DNA of 39,357 nt, from NCBI GenBank assembly GCA_030457765.1, contig JAKDUK010000022.1, positions 1 to 39,357 of the forward strand. The letters run 5' to 3'. Below, one piece after another: positions 26,183 to 35,684 of this stretch (within the stretch, counting starts at the first letter, position 1; every line of letters begins with the position of its first letter). The notes under the pieces were generated by a model. It searched no databases. It had not been told where the DNA came from and saw only the letters and a list, made by a program, of their open reading frames with translations. Source of the DNA: Marinobacter sp. (GTDB taxonomy: Bacteria > Pseudomonadota > Gammaproteobacteria > Pseudomonadales > Oleiphilaceae). A program made the translations under genes and the position numbers.

Positions 26183-26202
26183 CAATCATTTTAAAATAAT
26201 TG
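26183..26202. promoter_or_regulatory. AT-rich palindrome in the ilvD / phosphoketolase-like divergent promoter
   Basis: CAATCATTTTAAAATAATTG is a 20-bp inverted repeat with one mismatched pair, centred on ATTTTAAAAT. It lies 17 bp upstream of the phosphoketolase-like start and about 95 bp upstream of ilvD. It could bind a regulator of one or both genes, or be an AT-rich promoter element. Confidence 0.4.
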
Positions 26203-26219
26203 CGCCGTGGAGGCACGTC

Positions 26220-28619
26220 ATGTCACTAACCATTCCGCCAGCAGCCGACTGCCCCGAGTATGAGCTCTGGCGTCGCGGCTACGGCGTGCTCAAGCATACC
26301 GCAACTACCTGTGACCGCGTGCAAAAACTCGCCTCCCGGCTTGTTACGGCTGGCCATCAGCCGGATACCGCAACGGTTTATCGTAAACTGGCAGATCTCG
26401 ATCGATTAACCAGCGCCGGCCTCTGGCTAGTTGTACACATGACCTACGCCAATCGGGTTGATGCCTCTGGTGCGCCGCTGGTCGCAAAGGATTTCAAGTG
26501 CCACCCAGAAGGCCATACCGGTGGGGCTCTGAATATGGTGCCAGCGTATGCCGGCTATCTGGCCCTGAATAACCTAACCGGGCAAACGCGAAGCTGGCTG
26601 ATGGGCCAAGGGCACTGCGTGGCGGCGGTAGATGCGCTGAACGTACTCACCGGCAACCTACACCCGGAACAGCGTGAACGCTACACCGGAAAAGACGGGT
26701 TGTCACGAATGGTAGCGGATTTTTATAGTTATCAGCAAAAACCCGACGGCAGCACGGCGGCGCCTCTGGGGAGCCACGTAAACTCTTACACAGCCGGCGG
26801 CATTATGGAAGGTGGCTATCTGGGCTTTGCGGAACTTCAGTACGCACACATGCCACTTCCCGGGGAATCACTGGTGGCTTTTCTTTCCGACGGCGCAGCT
26901 GAAGAACAACGAGGCAGTGATTGGATACCCCGTTGGTGGCGGGCAAAAGACTGCGGCCTGGTAACACCCATTATGATTGCCAACGGTCGTCGCATTGAAC
27001 AACGTACTGAACTGGGCACCCGCGAAGGACTTGAGCGATTTGAGGCACACCTTTCTGCCAGGGGCTTTGAACCCTTCCGCTTTGACGGCCGTGATCCGGC
27101 TGCGTTTGTTTGTGCCCTGGCGGAGATGGAGCACTCCCTGCAGGGTCGCGGCAGTCGTGCACTAACCGGCGAGCTGAACTATCCGGTTTGTATTCCTTAC
27201 GGCATCGCCGAAACGACAAAAGGCTTTGGCTTCTATGGCGCAGGTCTCAACCCGGCTCACAACCTCCCGCTACCAGACAACCCCCGATTGGATATCCACG
27301 CCCGGGAGTTATTCAACAAACACGCCTCACTTTTGTGGGTAGCACCAAACGAACTGGCAAAAAGCACACTGCGACTGGCAGAGCACGATCAGCAAGACCG
27401 ACCTTTAGAGCGTGATCATTCCCTGGCTACGCGTAATCCGCCAGACCTTGTCATTCCGGCTGTTACCAGTCGCCACGACCAGGTCTCACCCATGCTGGCA
27501 GTAGACGATTTCTTCCGGGCGCTTGTTAAGCAAAACCCTGACCTCAGGCCCAGAGTAGGAAACCCAGACGAACTCGCCAGTAACCGTTTGAAGGGTGTCC
27601 TGGAAGACCTGAAACACAGAGTAAACGATCCAGAAAGCTCCTCTGAATCGGTACACGGGAAGATCATCACAGTACTGAACGAAGAGGCGGTAGTGTCTGC
27701 CTGCCTGGCGAACAAAGCAGGGCTTAATCTGGTTGCGAGCTACGAAGCCTTTTGCGTGAAAATGCTCGGCGCCATTCGACAGGAACTGATTTTCGCCCGG
27801 CATCAAAAAACCGTGGGCCGCCCCGCCCACTGGCTTGGTTTGCCGATTATTGCCACCTCTCACACCTGGGAGAACGGCAAAAACGAACAGTCTCACCAAG
27901 ACACCACGTTCTGTGAAAGCCTGCTGGGTGAAATGAGCGATGTGTCCCGGGTTATCTTTCCCGCTGATTACAACAGCGCCCTTGCGGTACTGCCATCGGT
28001 TTTCAACAACCGGGGAACTATCAGCTGCATGGTCATTCCAAAGCGGGACAGGCCCTGTATTTTCGATAGCAGCGAAGCCGAAACCCTCGCTCGCAATGGC
28101 GCGCTGGTCGTGGACGAAGATACGTCCGGAGGTGAGCCGATACTGCTGATCGCCAACGGTGCCTATCAGCTATCGGAAGCCATTCGTGCCTGCGAACGCT
28201 TGCGCGAAACCGGTACTTCCTTCCGCTTGGTGTATATGCAGGAACCAGGACGTTTCCGCGTGCCGAGGGATACTATAGAGGCGGCAAGCTGTCTTTCAGA
28301 GCTTGAGCGGGAAAAACTGTTACCGGGCCGGCTGCACCGAAGAATTGCGCTAACCCACATGCGCCCTGAAGTGTTCCGGGGGCATATGCACACACTATTC
28401 CCAGACCCTGGCCACAGCCGAGTGCTGGGCTATACCAACCAGGGCGGCACCCTGAACGAAGCAGGCATGTTGTTTGCCAACGGCTGTTCTTGGGGCCACA
28501 CTCTGGTGGCCTGCGCTTACGTACTAAACAAGCCGCCCGGGGAATGGCTATCCAGTGCCGAACTGGCAGCCGTGGAAGGCCGCGGTGATCCCGCTTTGAT
28601 CACGCGAGGCCTGCCCTGA
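26220..28619 (+). CDS. Divergent phosphoketolase-family (XFP-like) thiamine diphosphate enzyme
   Basis: A 799-residue protein of phosphoketolase size and layout. Shared marks: HPEGHTGGA (about 95-103); a ThDP/Mg motif SDG (223-225) ending in N255 (IMIANGRRI), where classical enzymes have GDG; VASYEAF; and TSHTWENGKNEQSHQD (546-561), matching the XFP consensus TSHxW...SHQD. The classical GHGGP loop is changed to GQGHCVAAVD. It probably uses ThDP and may cleave a ketose phosphate to acetyl phosphate, but the altered loops leave the substrate open. Databases have sometimes labelled such proteins xylulose 5-phosphate 3-epimerase, which the sequence does not support. ATG at 26220 follows GTGGAGG. 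Confidence 0.8.
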   Translation: MSLTIPPAADCPEYELWRRGYGVLKHTATTCDRVQKLASRLVTAGHQPDTATVYRKLADLDRLTSAGLWLVVHMTYANRVDASGAPLVAKDFKCHPEGHTGGALNMVPAYAGYLALNNLTGQTRSWLMGQGHCVAAVDALNVLTGNLHPEQRERYTGKDGLSRMVADFYSYQQKPDGSTAAPLGSHVNSYTAGGIMEGGYLGFAELQYAHMPLPGESLVAFLSDGAAEEQRGSDWIPRWWRAKDCGLVTPIMIANGRRIEQRTELGTREGLERFEAHLSARGFEPFRFDGRDPAAFVCALAEMEHSLQGRGSRALTGELNYPVCIPYGIAETTKGFGFYGAGLNPAHNLPLPDNPRLDIHARELFNKHASLLWVAPNELAKSTLRLAEHDQQDRPLERDHSLATRNPPDLVIPAVTSRHDQVSPMLAVDDFFRALVKQNPDLRPRVGNPDELASNRLKGVLEDLKHRVNDPESSSESVHGKIITVLNEEAVVSACLANKAGLNLVASYEAFCVKMLGAIRQELIFARHQKTVGRPAHWLGLPIIATSHTWENGKNEQSHQDTTFCESLLGEMSDVSRVIFPADYNSALAVLPSVFNNRGTISCMVIPKRDRPCIFDSSEAETLARNGALVVDEDTSGGEPILLIANGAYQLSEAIRACERLRETGTSFRLVYMQEPGRFRVPRDTIEAASCLSELEREKLLPGRLHRRIALTHMRPEVFRGHMHTLFPDPGHSRVLGYTNQGGTLNEAGMLFANGCSWGHTLVACAYVLNKPPGEWLSSAELAAVEGRGDPALITRGLP

Positions 28620-28650
28620 TCGCTGGGCGGCAATCAGAACTACTTAGAGT

Positions 28651-29226
28651 TTAAGACTGGCGCGGGTCTGTTTCAGCAACCCAGGGCGTGCCTTTTCTGC
28701 TGTCTCGAAAGGCGAGCAGGCTTTCAATGCCAGAGAAATCCACAAGGGTGCGAAAGTCTAACCAGTCCACCAGGCAATAAAGGCAGATTGCCGGGTAGTT
28801 CCACTCCTCGAATTGCCCGTCTTCAACCTGTGCGGTAAGGGTACGCAAGGTTGTCATAATGCGTTCACGCTGCAGATCAAAAAACAGCACCCCTGGCGTG
28901 TCTACATCCAGACCGGACCGTTTAGATAGCAGTAAGGTGACGGCAGAATCGTTGGCACCATCAATGAGGGTAAGCTGGTTTTGTTGGTCCCAGGTAAGAG
29001 GGTCTCGCCCCTGCGCAGAGCTGATGTATCGAGCGATAATCCGGGAGTCGTAGATTTCCTGACCATCACTTTCCAGTACTGGAATTTTCAGTGTCGGGTT
29101 GCTGCGCCGTATTTCATCACGATCTTCACCGTAGATATCCAGATTAACAAACTCGTAACGCTCTTCGTCCAGCAGAATGCGGATTCGCCGAACATAGGGC
29201 GAGGTAGTTGATCCAATCAGCTTCAT
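28651..29226 (-). CDS. Glutathione S-transferase family protein
   Basis: A 191-residue GST. The N-terminal thioredoxin-like domain begins MKLIGSTTSPYVRRIRILL, with the catalytic-position residue in the STTSPY loop, and contains NPTLKIPVLESDG (cis-Pro) and the glutathione-binding pair DSRIIARYI. The C-terminal domain is all-helical. It resembles the YibF/short GST group. Substrate unknown; detoxification is the usual assumption. It is transcribed alone, downstream of the cold-shock gene and behind that gene's terminator. Confidence 0.88.
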   Translation of the reverse strand: MKLIGSTTSPYVRRIRILLDEERYEFVNLDIYGEDRDEIRRSNPTLKIPVLESDGQEIYDSRIIARYISSAQGRDPLTWDQQNQLTLIDGANDSAVTLLLSKRSGLDVDTPGVLFFDLQRERIMTTLRTLTAQVEDGQFEEWNYPAICLYCLVDWLDFRTLVDFSGIESLLAFRDSRKGTPWVAETDPRQS

Positions 29227-29323
29227 AAACTCTCCGGTTGTAAAACCCAGTCATACTCGGTGTGTGGTTGAAAATGTACCACATCACCACCCCGGCACAG
29301 GAAAATAACAGGGCTTTAACAAC

Positions 29324-29351
29324 AAAAAAAGGCAGCCGAAGCTGCCTTTTT
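29324..29351 (-). terminator. Intrinsic terminator of the cold-shock gene (bidirectional form)
   Basis: GGCAGC (29331-29336) and GCTGCC (29341-29346) pair around a CGAA loop, flanked by an A run on the left and a T run on the right. Read on the minus strand it is a hairpin followed by a run of seven T, 28 bp beyond the cold-shock stop codon. Confidence 0.9.
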
Positions 29352-29378
29352 GGCGGTTATTGCTCTATCCGAACGGGA

Positions 29379-29585
29379 TTAGAGAGCAGTAACGTTCTCC
29401 GCCTGAGGACCTTTTTGGCCCTGAGTAACGGTAAACTCAACTTGCTGGCCTTCTGCCAGAGTTTTGAAACCGCTGCCCTGAATAGCGCTGTAGTGAACAA
29501 AAACGTCCGGGCCGCCTTCACGAGTGATAAAGCCAAAGCCTTTAGCTTCGTTGAAGAACTTAACAGTACCGGTAGTAGTAGACAT
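29379..29585 (-). CDS. Cold-shock protein (CspA family)
   Basis: A 68-residue CSD protein that binds single-stranded RNA and DNA. RNP1 is KGFGFI (residues 15-20) and RNP2 is VFVHY (28-32). The ATG at 29585 is chosen because AGGAAG precedes it and it gives the standard length; a longer start adds seven untypical residues. Unlike E. coli cspA, no long cold-responsive leader is apparent if the promoter at 29611-29641 is used, so it may be a constitutive paralogue. Confidence 0.95.
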   Translation of the reverse strand: MSTTTGTVKFFNEAKGFGFITREGGPDVFVHYSAIQGSGFKTLAEGQQVEFTVTQGQKGPQAENVTAL

Positions 29586-29610
29586 ACTTAAACTTCCTGA
29601 AATCAATCAT

Positions 29611-29641
29611 ATTATCTGCTGCCATTCACTGAATGTGTCAG
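29611..29641 (-). promoter_or_regulatory. Putative promoter of the cold-shock gene
   Basis: On the minus strand GATAAT (29616-29611) lies 18-19 bp after CTGACA/TGACAC (29641-29635). The leader would be about 20 bases. The rest of the gap up to 29821 shows nothing else I can support. Confidence 0.4.
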
Positions 29642-29821
29642 GTCAGCGTTTTATGGAAATACAGAACTCGCGGTATCAAAAACAGGACGGTCACTACTAA
29701 CTGCGGAGTACGTCTTATTCATGAAATGCTTTGCTGAATCTTTCCTACAAAACCGACTCTACTCCAGCATCACGGGTTTGCCAAGTAGATTTGCAACAAT
29801 TTATGTGCGTAGTGTTACGGA

Positions 29822-30202
29822 TTAACCTTTTACCAGGGTAAATGTGTAAAGACCCAACGCAGTCATCAGGACGGAGCCAACCACATGAAGCAGGATACCT
29901 GTTATCGCCATCGGCCATTTGCCATCCTGAATCGCGGCAAGCATTTCCAGGGAAAACGTCGAAAATGTTGTTAGCGCGCCGCACAACCCGGTAATGGCAA
30001 ACAGGCGCCACTCTGGCGCCAGCGTAGCGGCTTGGCTAAAGTAGCCAATCAGCATGCCTATCAGCCACCCGCCACTGAGGTTGGCCACAAGGGTTCCCAG
30101 AGGAATGGAATGGTAGCTGGCGTTTAGCCACAAGCCTAGCAACCATCGCAGGTTGGCGCCGATAACGGCGCCAACACTAACGGCGGCGAACGACAACCAC
30201 AT
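29822..30202 (-). CDS. crcB: Fluoride channel CrcB/FluC
   Basis: A 126-residue, four-helix membrane protein of the Fluc family, which exports fluoride as a dual-topology dimer. Family marks are GANLRWLLG near the N-terminus, GTLVANLSGGWLIG and GLCGALTTFSTFSLE (the central Na+ site and phenylalanine pore). It follows fadE by 17 bp on the same strand and is probably read from the fadE transcript. I see no fluoride riboswitch in the short gap. Confidence 0.95.
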   Translation of the reverse strand: MWLSFAAVSVGAVIGANLRWLLGLWLNASYHSIPLGTLVANLSGGWLIGMLIGYFSQAATLAPEWRLFAITGLCGALTTFSTFSLEMLAAIQDGKWPMAITGILLHVVGSVLMTALGLYTFTLVKG

Positions 30203-30219
30203 TATGGCTTCTCGCTCTA

Positions 30220-32670
30220 TTACGCTGGGTTATGGTCAATCACGGTGTCCTTGTTGTGGGCAAACTCGTCAAACGGGAAGTCATCCACTGTGAGCATTTC
30301 CAGAACCACCGCTTCATACTTGGCCATAAAGTCAGCTTCTTCTTGAGTATAGACACCCGCCTCTAAAGCAGCCTCAAAACGCTGCTCTGGATGCAGTGCC
30401 GTCATAGGCAACTCGCCTTTGGCGTACGCCTTACCGGCCTTACGGTACAGCTGCTCGGCTTTGTCGTAGTCTTTCAACAGACTGTTGTACGTGGCCACGG
30501 GGTTTTGAACCGAACCTGCACCTTCGGTGGTCCAGGTACTGGCAAGCAGCTTGGTGCGGACGGGCGTGTCGGTAGAGATATACCGGGCCAGCTTGCGTGC
30601 CTGGTCATCATGGGGATTACCCCAGCGCCGTCCCAGCGGCAACGTAATGCTGCGCAAAGCCACCGCAACTGCGCGGCTGGGAAGGTTCTGGAGAAACCCT
30701 TCCAAAGCTTCTTCAGTACGGTGCAACAGAAACCCAAGACTGTACTGCATCACTTCTTTTTCGCCTTCCACCGGCTGGGTTTCGTGCCAGTTTTTAAGAA
30801 CCATGGAAGCCAGGTATAGATTGGACAGCATGTCGCCAAGACGTGCGGAAATCAGCTCGCGCATTTTAAGATCGCTGCCCAGAGTTGTCATGGCTGCATC
30901 AGAGCACAAGCCAAAGGCAGCACTGAAGCGCGATACAGCTTGCGCATATTTCCGACTGGCACTGTCGAATGGCACATCTGCACGGCCAAGGCCAAGCGCT
31001 TGAGTGAAAGCTCGGGCGGTGTTGCCGAAGATCAGGCCCGCATGGCCAAAGAAGGCATCATCAAACGCATTGATATCGTCGTTATCTTTAGCCGCCAGCT
31101 CTTTGAGCACATAAGGATGACAACGAATCGCTCCCTGACCAAAGATCATCAGGCTGCGAGTCATAATATTGGCGCCTTCCACCGTAATAGACACTGCAGC
31201 GCCACTGTAACCAATGCCAAGGTAGTTGCGCGGCCCAAGGGTCACGGTTTTGCCACCGTGCACATCCATGGCATCCGTCAGAACCTCGCGCTGGTATTCC
31301 GTCAGGTGATATTTAAGGATGGCAGACGGTACGGCCGGCTTTTCGCCTTTATCAATCATGTTGGCTGTATGATTAACGGCCGACTGGGCAATATAGGTTT
31401 TGGCAGCAATTCGCGCCAGAGGCTCCTGCACACCTTCCATGTCTGCCACAGGTGTATTGAACTGACGACGAATACGCGTAAAGCCACCCGCAGTACCTAC
31501 CGCGGCGGCTGCCCCACCGGCGGCGCCAGAGGGCAATGTAATGCAGCGACCCACAGAGAGGCACTCGACCAACATGCGCCAACCCTGACCGGCCATTTCC
31601 ATACCGCCAATAATGTAATCCAGCGGGATGAAAACATCCTTACCAATAATCGGACCGTTCAGGAAAGGACTGCCAATAGGGCAATGGCGGCGACCGATTT
31701 CCATACCCTCGGTATCCCGGGGAATCAATGCGCAGGTAATGCCATAGTCTTTGGTTTCGCCGAGCAGCCCATCCGGGTCGAACATACGAAATGCAAGGCC
31801 GACAACCGTCGCGATAGGTGCGAGGGTGATCCAGCGCTTTTCAAAATTCAGTTTAATGCCCACGACTTCTTTGCCGTCAACTTTCTGCTTGCACACAATA
31901 CCTGCATCCGGCAGCGATGTGGCATCCGAGCCAGCGCGAGGGCCGGTCAGGCCAAAGCAGGGAATTTCCCGGCCATCGGCCAAGCGTGGCAAGTAGTGGC
32001 CTTTCTGTTCATCAGTACCGTACTTGAGCAACAGTTCGCCAGGCCCGAGGGAGTTAGGTACGCCCACAGAGACCATCAGTGTTTCATTGGCAGCAATCTT
32101 TTGTAGAACGGCCGTTTGCGCTTTGGCAGAGAACCCCAGCCCGCCGTACTCTTTGGGAATAATCATTCCAAAGAATTTCTCTTTCTTGAGGAAATCCCAC
32201 AACTCTTTCGGCAGGTCGGCCCGCTCTACAGCTATATCCCAGGCATCACACATGGAAATAGCCTGAACGCACTGGTCGTCCACAAACGCCTGTTCTTCGT
32301 CGCTTAACCCGGTGTGGCGGTTGATCAGCAGGTTGTGCCAATCTGGCTGGCCAGTAAACAGCTCGCCATCCCAACCTACGGTGCCGGCCTCGAGGGCAAC
32401 CTTTTCAGTGTCGGATACCTTCGGGGCAACCTTTTTGAACATGGCAAAAATGCGCGGTGTCAGCCAGCTCTGGCGAAAAGCAGGTAGCCCTGCAGCGGCA
32501 GTTACAGCTGCGCCGACAAACAGGATGAAGGCCAGCCAACCGGAAGCAAACAGCATCGATAAAACGCCAACCACAACCATTACACCAATAGCCGATTTAG
32601 CACCGGCTTCGCGACGCATGACCACCAAAAGGCCCGCCAGCGCCACTACAAACAGAATGAAAGTCATCAT
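30220..32670 (-). CDS. fadE: Acyl-CoA dehydrogenase FadE
   Basis: An 816-residue acyl-CoA dehydrogenase of the long FadE type (E. coli FadE is 814), catalysing the first step of fatty-acid beta-oxidation at the inner membrane. An N-terminal pair of hydrophobic helices (about 1-62) precedes the dehydrogenase core (about 85-560), with FGLTGPRAGSDA and VEGANIMTRSLMIFGQGA. A C-terminal DUF1974 region runs to the end. A second Met directly follows the first. The gap upstream contains a FadR-like site at 32717-32733. crcB lies 17 bp downstream. Together with tesB and aidB it gives the window a fatty-acid theme. Confidence 0.95.
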   Translation of the reverse strand: MMTFILFVVALAGLLVVMRREAGAKSAIGVMVVVGVLSMLFASGWLAFILFVGAAVTAAAGLPAFRQSWLTPRIFAMFKKVAPKVSDTEKVALEAGTVGWDGELFTGQPDWHNLLINRHTGLSDEEQAFVDDQCVQAISMCDAWDIAVERADLPKELWDFLKKEKFFGMIIPKEYGGLGFSAKAQTAVLQKIAANETLMVSVGVPNSLGPGELLLKYGTDEQKGHYLPRLADGREIPCFGLTGPRAGSDATSLPDAGIVCKQKVDGKEVVGIKLNFEKRWITLAPIATVVGLAFRMFDPDGLLGETKDYGITCALIPRDTEGMEIGRRHCPIGSPFLNGPIIGKDVFIPLDYIIGGMEMAGQGWRMLVECLSVGRCITLPSGAAGGAAAAVGTAGGFTRIRRQFNTPVADMEGVQEPLARIAAKTYIAQSAVNHTANMIDKGEKPAVPSAILKYHLTEYQREVLTDAMDVHGGKTVTLGPRNYLGIGYSGAAVSITVEGANIMTRSLMIFGQGAIRCHPYVLKELAAKDNDDINAFDDAFFGHAGLIFGNTARAFTQALGLGRADVPFDSASRKYAQAVSRFSAAFGLCSDAAMTTLGSDLKMRELISARLGDMLSNLYLASMVLKNWHETQPVEGEKEVMQYSLGFLLHRTEEALEGFLQNLPSRAVAVALRSITLPLGRRWGNPHDDQARKLARYISTDTPVRTKLLASTWTTEGAGSVQNPVATYNSLLKDYDKAEQLYRKAGKAYAKGELPMTALHPEQRFEAALEAGVYTQEEADFMAKYEAVVLEMLTVDDFPFDEFAHNKDTVIDHNPA

Positions 32671-32716
32671 AGGTTCTCTCTGTCATCCATGGTTAAAGAC
32701 TAAAACTATTACGTTT

Positions 32717-32733
32717 ACAGCATCGTACCAGAT
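32717..32733 (-). promoter_or_regulatory. FadR-like operator upstream of fadE
   Basis: On the minus strand ATCTGGTACGATGCTGT shares its first 11 bases with the E. coli fadBA FadR site as I recall it (ATCTGGTACGACCAGAT); the right half-site is poor. It lies 46 bp before fadE. Repression by FadR, relieved by long-chain acyl-CoA, is plausible, but a fadR gene is not in the window. Confidence 0.4.
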
Positions 32734-32788
32734 TATCGTCGGTCAGCAGCTGGCGCAGGCTCCAACGGTTAACGGCATCGCATAATAC

Positions 32789-35668
32789 TCACGCAGTCAC
32801 AATAACCCGGATACCTTCCAAAGCCAGGCTCGCATGCCCGATTGCTTCACGGGCGGCGCTCAGCTGGTTGCGAAAATAATCAATTTCCTCTTCCCGGATG
32901 GCCGGGTTCACTTTTTTCAACGCTTCCAGCCGGCGAATCTCCGGCTCAATATTCGCTGCCAACTGCTCCAGCGCTTTTTGTTTCACTGGCTCCAGGTGCG
33001 GTTCGGACAGCCGCTCCACATGATCCACCATAGTTTCTACTTGCGGACGAATCTGCGGCACAATTGCCTGAGCGGTACGCCGGCGAATGTTTGAACACAG
33101 GTCGTTCAGCCGATCATGGGGCAGTGCTGTTGACAGCTCTTTACCGTTCACATCCACCAGCAAGCGTAAAGGCGAAACCGGCAGATAGCGGGTCAGCTGC
33201 AAGGCTTCTGGCGCCGGGCAATGCACGGTCATTAATGCTTCCATCAGCAGCGTACCCGCAGGCAGTGCCTTCACTGACAAACTGGCCAAAGCTGCCTTTC
33301 CCAGCCCTGAGCTGGTAACCGAATCCATTACGCCGGTTACCATAGGGTGCTCCCAGCTCATGAAACCTAAGTCTTCGCGCTCCAACGCATGCTGGCGATC
33401 CCAGGTAACCGTTACGCCATCTTCCGGCAACTCGGCTACATGCCCTGCCTGGTACTGCTCGCCCGGGCGCAGAATGTCAGCATGCTCTGAGTGGTCCTCT
33501 ATATCCACTCCAAGAATGTCAAACGCCTCAACCATGTAGTCACGTACCTGAGCCGAGCCCTCTTCCTCTTCGATGCCAGCAATCAGCGTGTCTGCTATAT
33601 CACCACGGCAGGAGTTAAGCTCAATCAGCGCATCCCGGCCATTCTGCAGGAGCGTTTTAAGCTCAGCTGCCTCAGCCGCGGATGTTTCAACCAAACCATC
33701 CAACTCGGAGAGCTCGCCCGCAATCGCACTCTGCCACTGTTCGTCTACCTTTTCCTGCACCGCCACGCCAACGGCGCAGCTTTCGGCAAATGCGTTCAGG
33801 CCTTCATGGAACCAGCGGTACTGAACCTCCTGAGAAGTGCCTTGAAGGTAGGGAATGTGGATATCGATGGTCTCGGTTTGGCCAATACGATCAAGGCGGC
33901 CAATGCGTTGCTCAAGCAGATCCGGATTGGCAGGCAGATCAAACAGCACCAGATGGTGAGCAAACTGAAAGTTACGACCTTCACTGCCAATCTCTGAGCA
34001 AATCAGCGCCTGGGCGCCTTGCTCGTCATCGGAAAAATAGGCGGCGGCACGGTCACGCTCTACAAGGCTCAGGTGCTCGTGGAATGCGGCACTGCGAATG
34101 CCGGCCCGCAACTGAAGATAATGCTCCAGGGCTATAGCGGTTTCAGCCATGGCACAGATAACCACCACTTTAGCCGGACGCAACCCTGCAAGCTTTTTCT
34201 CCAGCCAGGCGACTCTCGGATCATCTGCCAACCACTGTTCTTCTGGCACCGAGTGCTCTGGCGCCAGTCCTGGATAACCAAATTCCTGACCCTGATACAT
34301 AGCCGGAAGTTCAAGCGGCACAGCATTCACACGGCGCTCGGGAAAGCCCTGAATGGCCGCACGGGTATTGCGAAATAAAACCCGCCCTGTGCCGTGGCGA
34401 TCGAGCAGTGCATCAATAATGGACTGGCGCGGCGACTCGCCCTCCAGCAGCTTTTGCAGGTCGTCGCCCAGCCAGGTTTCCAGCGCTTTCTGGTCGTCCG
34501 CATGGATATCTGCATTCTCTTCCTGCAAGCGCCGCACCACGCTGTTTATCGCTTCGTATTGCTGCTCTTCTTCCTGAAACGCCTGTAAATCGTGAAAACG
34601 CGCCGGGTCGAGCAGTCGCAGCCGGGCAAAATGGCTGGCAATACCTACCTGCTCTGGCGTAGCAGTCAGCAGCAACAAGCCTTCACTGGCTGCAGACAGC
34701 TCTTCTACCACCTGGTATTCAGGGCTGACACTTTCAGGACTCCAGGCGAGGTGGTGGGCCTCATCCACAATCATTAAATCCCAGTCGGCCTTTAAAGCGT
34801 CTTTCTGGGCTTTTTTACTATTCACCAGAAAATCGAGACTGCACAACACCAACTGATCGCTTTCAAAAGGATTGGCAGCAGCTTCGTCACCGAATATATG
34901 ATTCATCAGAGCGTCGACGTCGTCTTCGTCATCTTTCAGCGCGTCGTAGCGACTCTGGTCCACAATAGAGAAACGCAGATTAAAACGCCGAAGCATTTCC
35001 ACCAGCCATTGGTGAATCAATGAATCAGGCACTACAATCAGAGCGCGGCGGGCGCGACCTGTCTGCAACTGGTAATGCAGAATAAGACCGGCCTCAATGG
35101 TTTTACCCAGGCCAACCTCATCGGCCAGAAGCACTCGCGGCGCGTGACGCTTTGCGACTTCGTGAGCAATATAAATCTGGTGCTGCAAGTGTTGTGTGCG
35201 CGCACCAATCAGCCCCCTGGCCGGTGAGGCGCGCAATCGATCCATGTGTTGAATGGTTGCAAAACGCAGGCGGAAGGCCCCGTTCCGATCAAATTGACCA
35301 GCAAACAGGCGCTGATGAGGCGCAGAGAAATTCACCGACCCGGCAAGCTTTACTTCAGATATCTGCTCGATGTTTTCATCAAGCTCTTCGTCACTATCGG
35401 CCTCCGCGTGATACAGCAACACACCACCAAGGTCCTCTACCGCACGCACAATGTATTTGCCGCCTTCGAACGTCTCTATTGCCTCACCAATCTGGTACAC
35501 AATGCGTGAGAGCGGTGCGTTATCAATGGCGTAAGTGCGCTCTTCATCAGCGGCCGGAAACCCCAGGGTAACCCGTCGACCGGAAATATCTGTCACTATG
35601 CCCAAACCAAGCGCTGTATCACTGTGGCTCACCCAGCGCTGACCAACCACAAATTCCGATGCGTCCAA
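32789..35668 (-). CDS. rapA: RNA polymerase-associated ATPase RapA
   Basis: A 959-residue SWI2/SNF2 ATPase (E. coli RapA is 968) that recycles RNA polymerase stalled after transcription. N-terminal Tudor-like domains (about 1-110) precede the helicase core: Walker A DEVGLGKT (183-190), DEAH (302-305), LLLLTATPEQ, then the second RecA lobe with GSEGRNFQFAHH and QRIGRLDRIGQ. The C-terminal RapA-specific region completes it. cysZ lies 16 bp upstream on the same strand, so the two are probably one transcript. Confidence 0.96.
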   Translation of the reverse strand: MDASEFVVGQRWVSHSDTALGLGIVTDISGRRVTLGFPAADEERTYAIDNAPLSRIVYQIGEAIETFEGGKYIVRAVEDLGGVLLYHAEADSDEELDENIEQISEVKLAGSVNFSAPHQRLFAGQFDRNGAFRLRFATIQHMDRLRASPARGLIGARTQHLQHQIYIAHEVAKRHAPRVLLADEVGLGKTIEAGLILHYQLQTGRARRALIVVPDSLIHQWLVEMLRRFNLRFSIVDQSRYDALKDDEDDVDALMNHIFGDEAAANPFESDQLVLCSLDFLVNSKKAQKDALKADWDLMIVDEAHHLAWSPESVSPEYQVVEELSAASEGLLLLTATPEQVGIASHFARLRLLDPARFHDLQAFQEEEQQYEAINSVVRRLQEENADIHADDQKALETWLGDDLQKLLEGESPRQSIIDALLDRHGTGRVLFRNTRAAIQGFPERRVNAVPLELPAMYQGQEFGYPGLAPEHSVPEEQWLADDPRVAWLEKKLAGLRPAKVVVICAMAETAIALEHYLQLRAGIRSAAFHEHLSLVERDRAAAYFSDDEQGAQALICSEIGSEGRNFQFAHHLVLFDLPANPDLLEQRIGRLDRIGQTETIDIHIPYLQGTSQEVQYRWFHEGLNAFAESCAVGVAVQEKVDEQWQSAIAGELSELDGLVETSAAEAAELKTLLQNGRDALIELNSCRGDIADTLIAGIEEEEGSAQVRDYMVEAFDILGVDIEDHSEHADILRPGEQYQAGHVAELPEDGVTVTWDRQHALEREDLGFMSWEHPMVTGVMDSVTSSGLGKAALASLSVKALPAGTLLMEALMTVHCPAPEALQLTRYLPVSPLRLLVDVNGKELSTALPHDRLNDLCSNIRRRTAQAIVPQIRPQVETMVDHVERLSEPHLEPVKQKALEQLAANIEPEIRRLEALKKVNPAIREEEIDYFRNQLSAAREAIGHASLALEGIRVIVTA

Positions 35669-35684
35669 AAAACCTCCAAACTCT

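Noticed and set aside
30940..32106. A 388-residue reading frame on the plus strand
   Set aside because: It is entirely antisense to fadE, has unnatural composition (rich in Arg, His, Asn, Thr) and matches nothing. It is a shadow of fadE codon bias.
32707..32720. AAAC-N6-GTTT as a PsrA operator upstream of fadE
   Set aside because: The PsrA consensus as I recall it has a four-base spacer between GAAAC and GTTTC; the spacer here is six and the outer bases do not fit.
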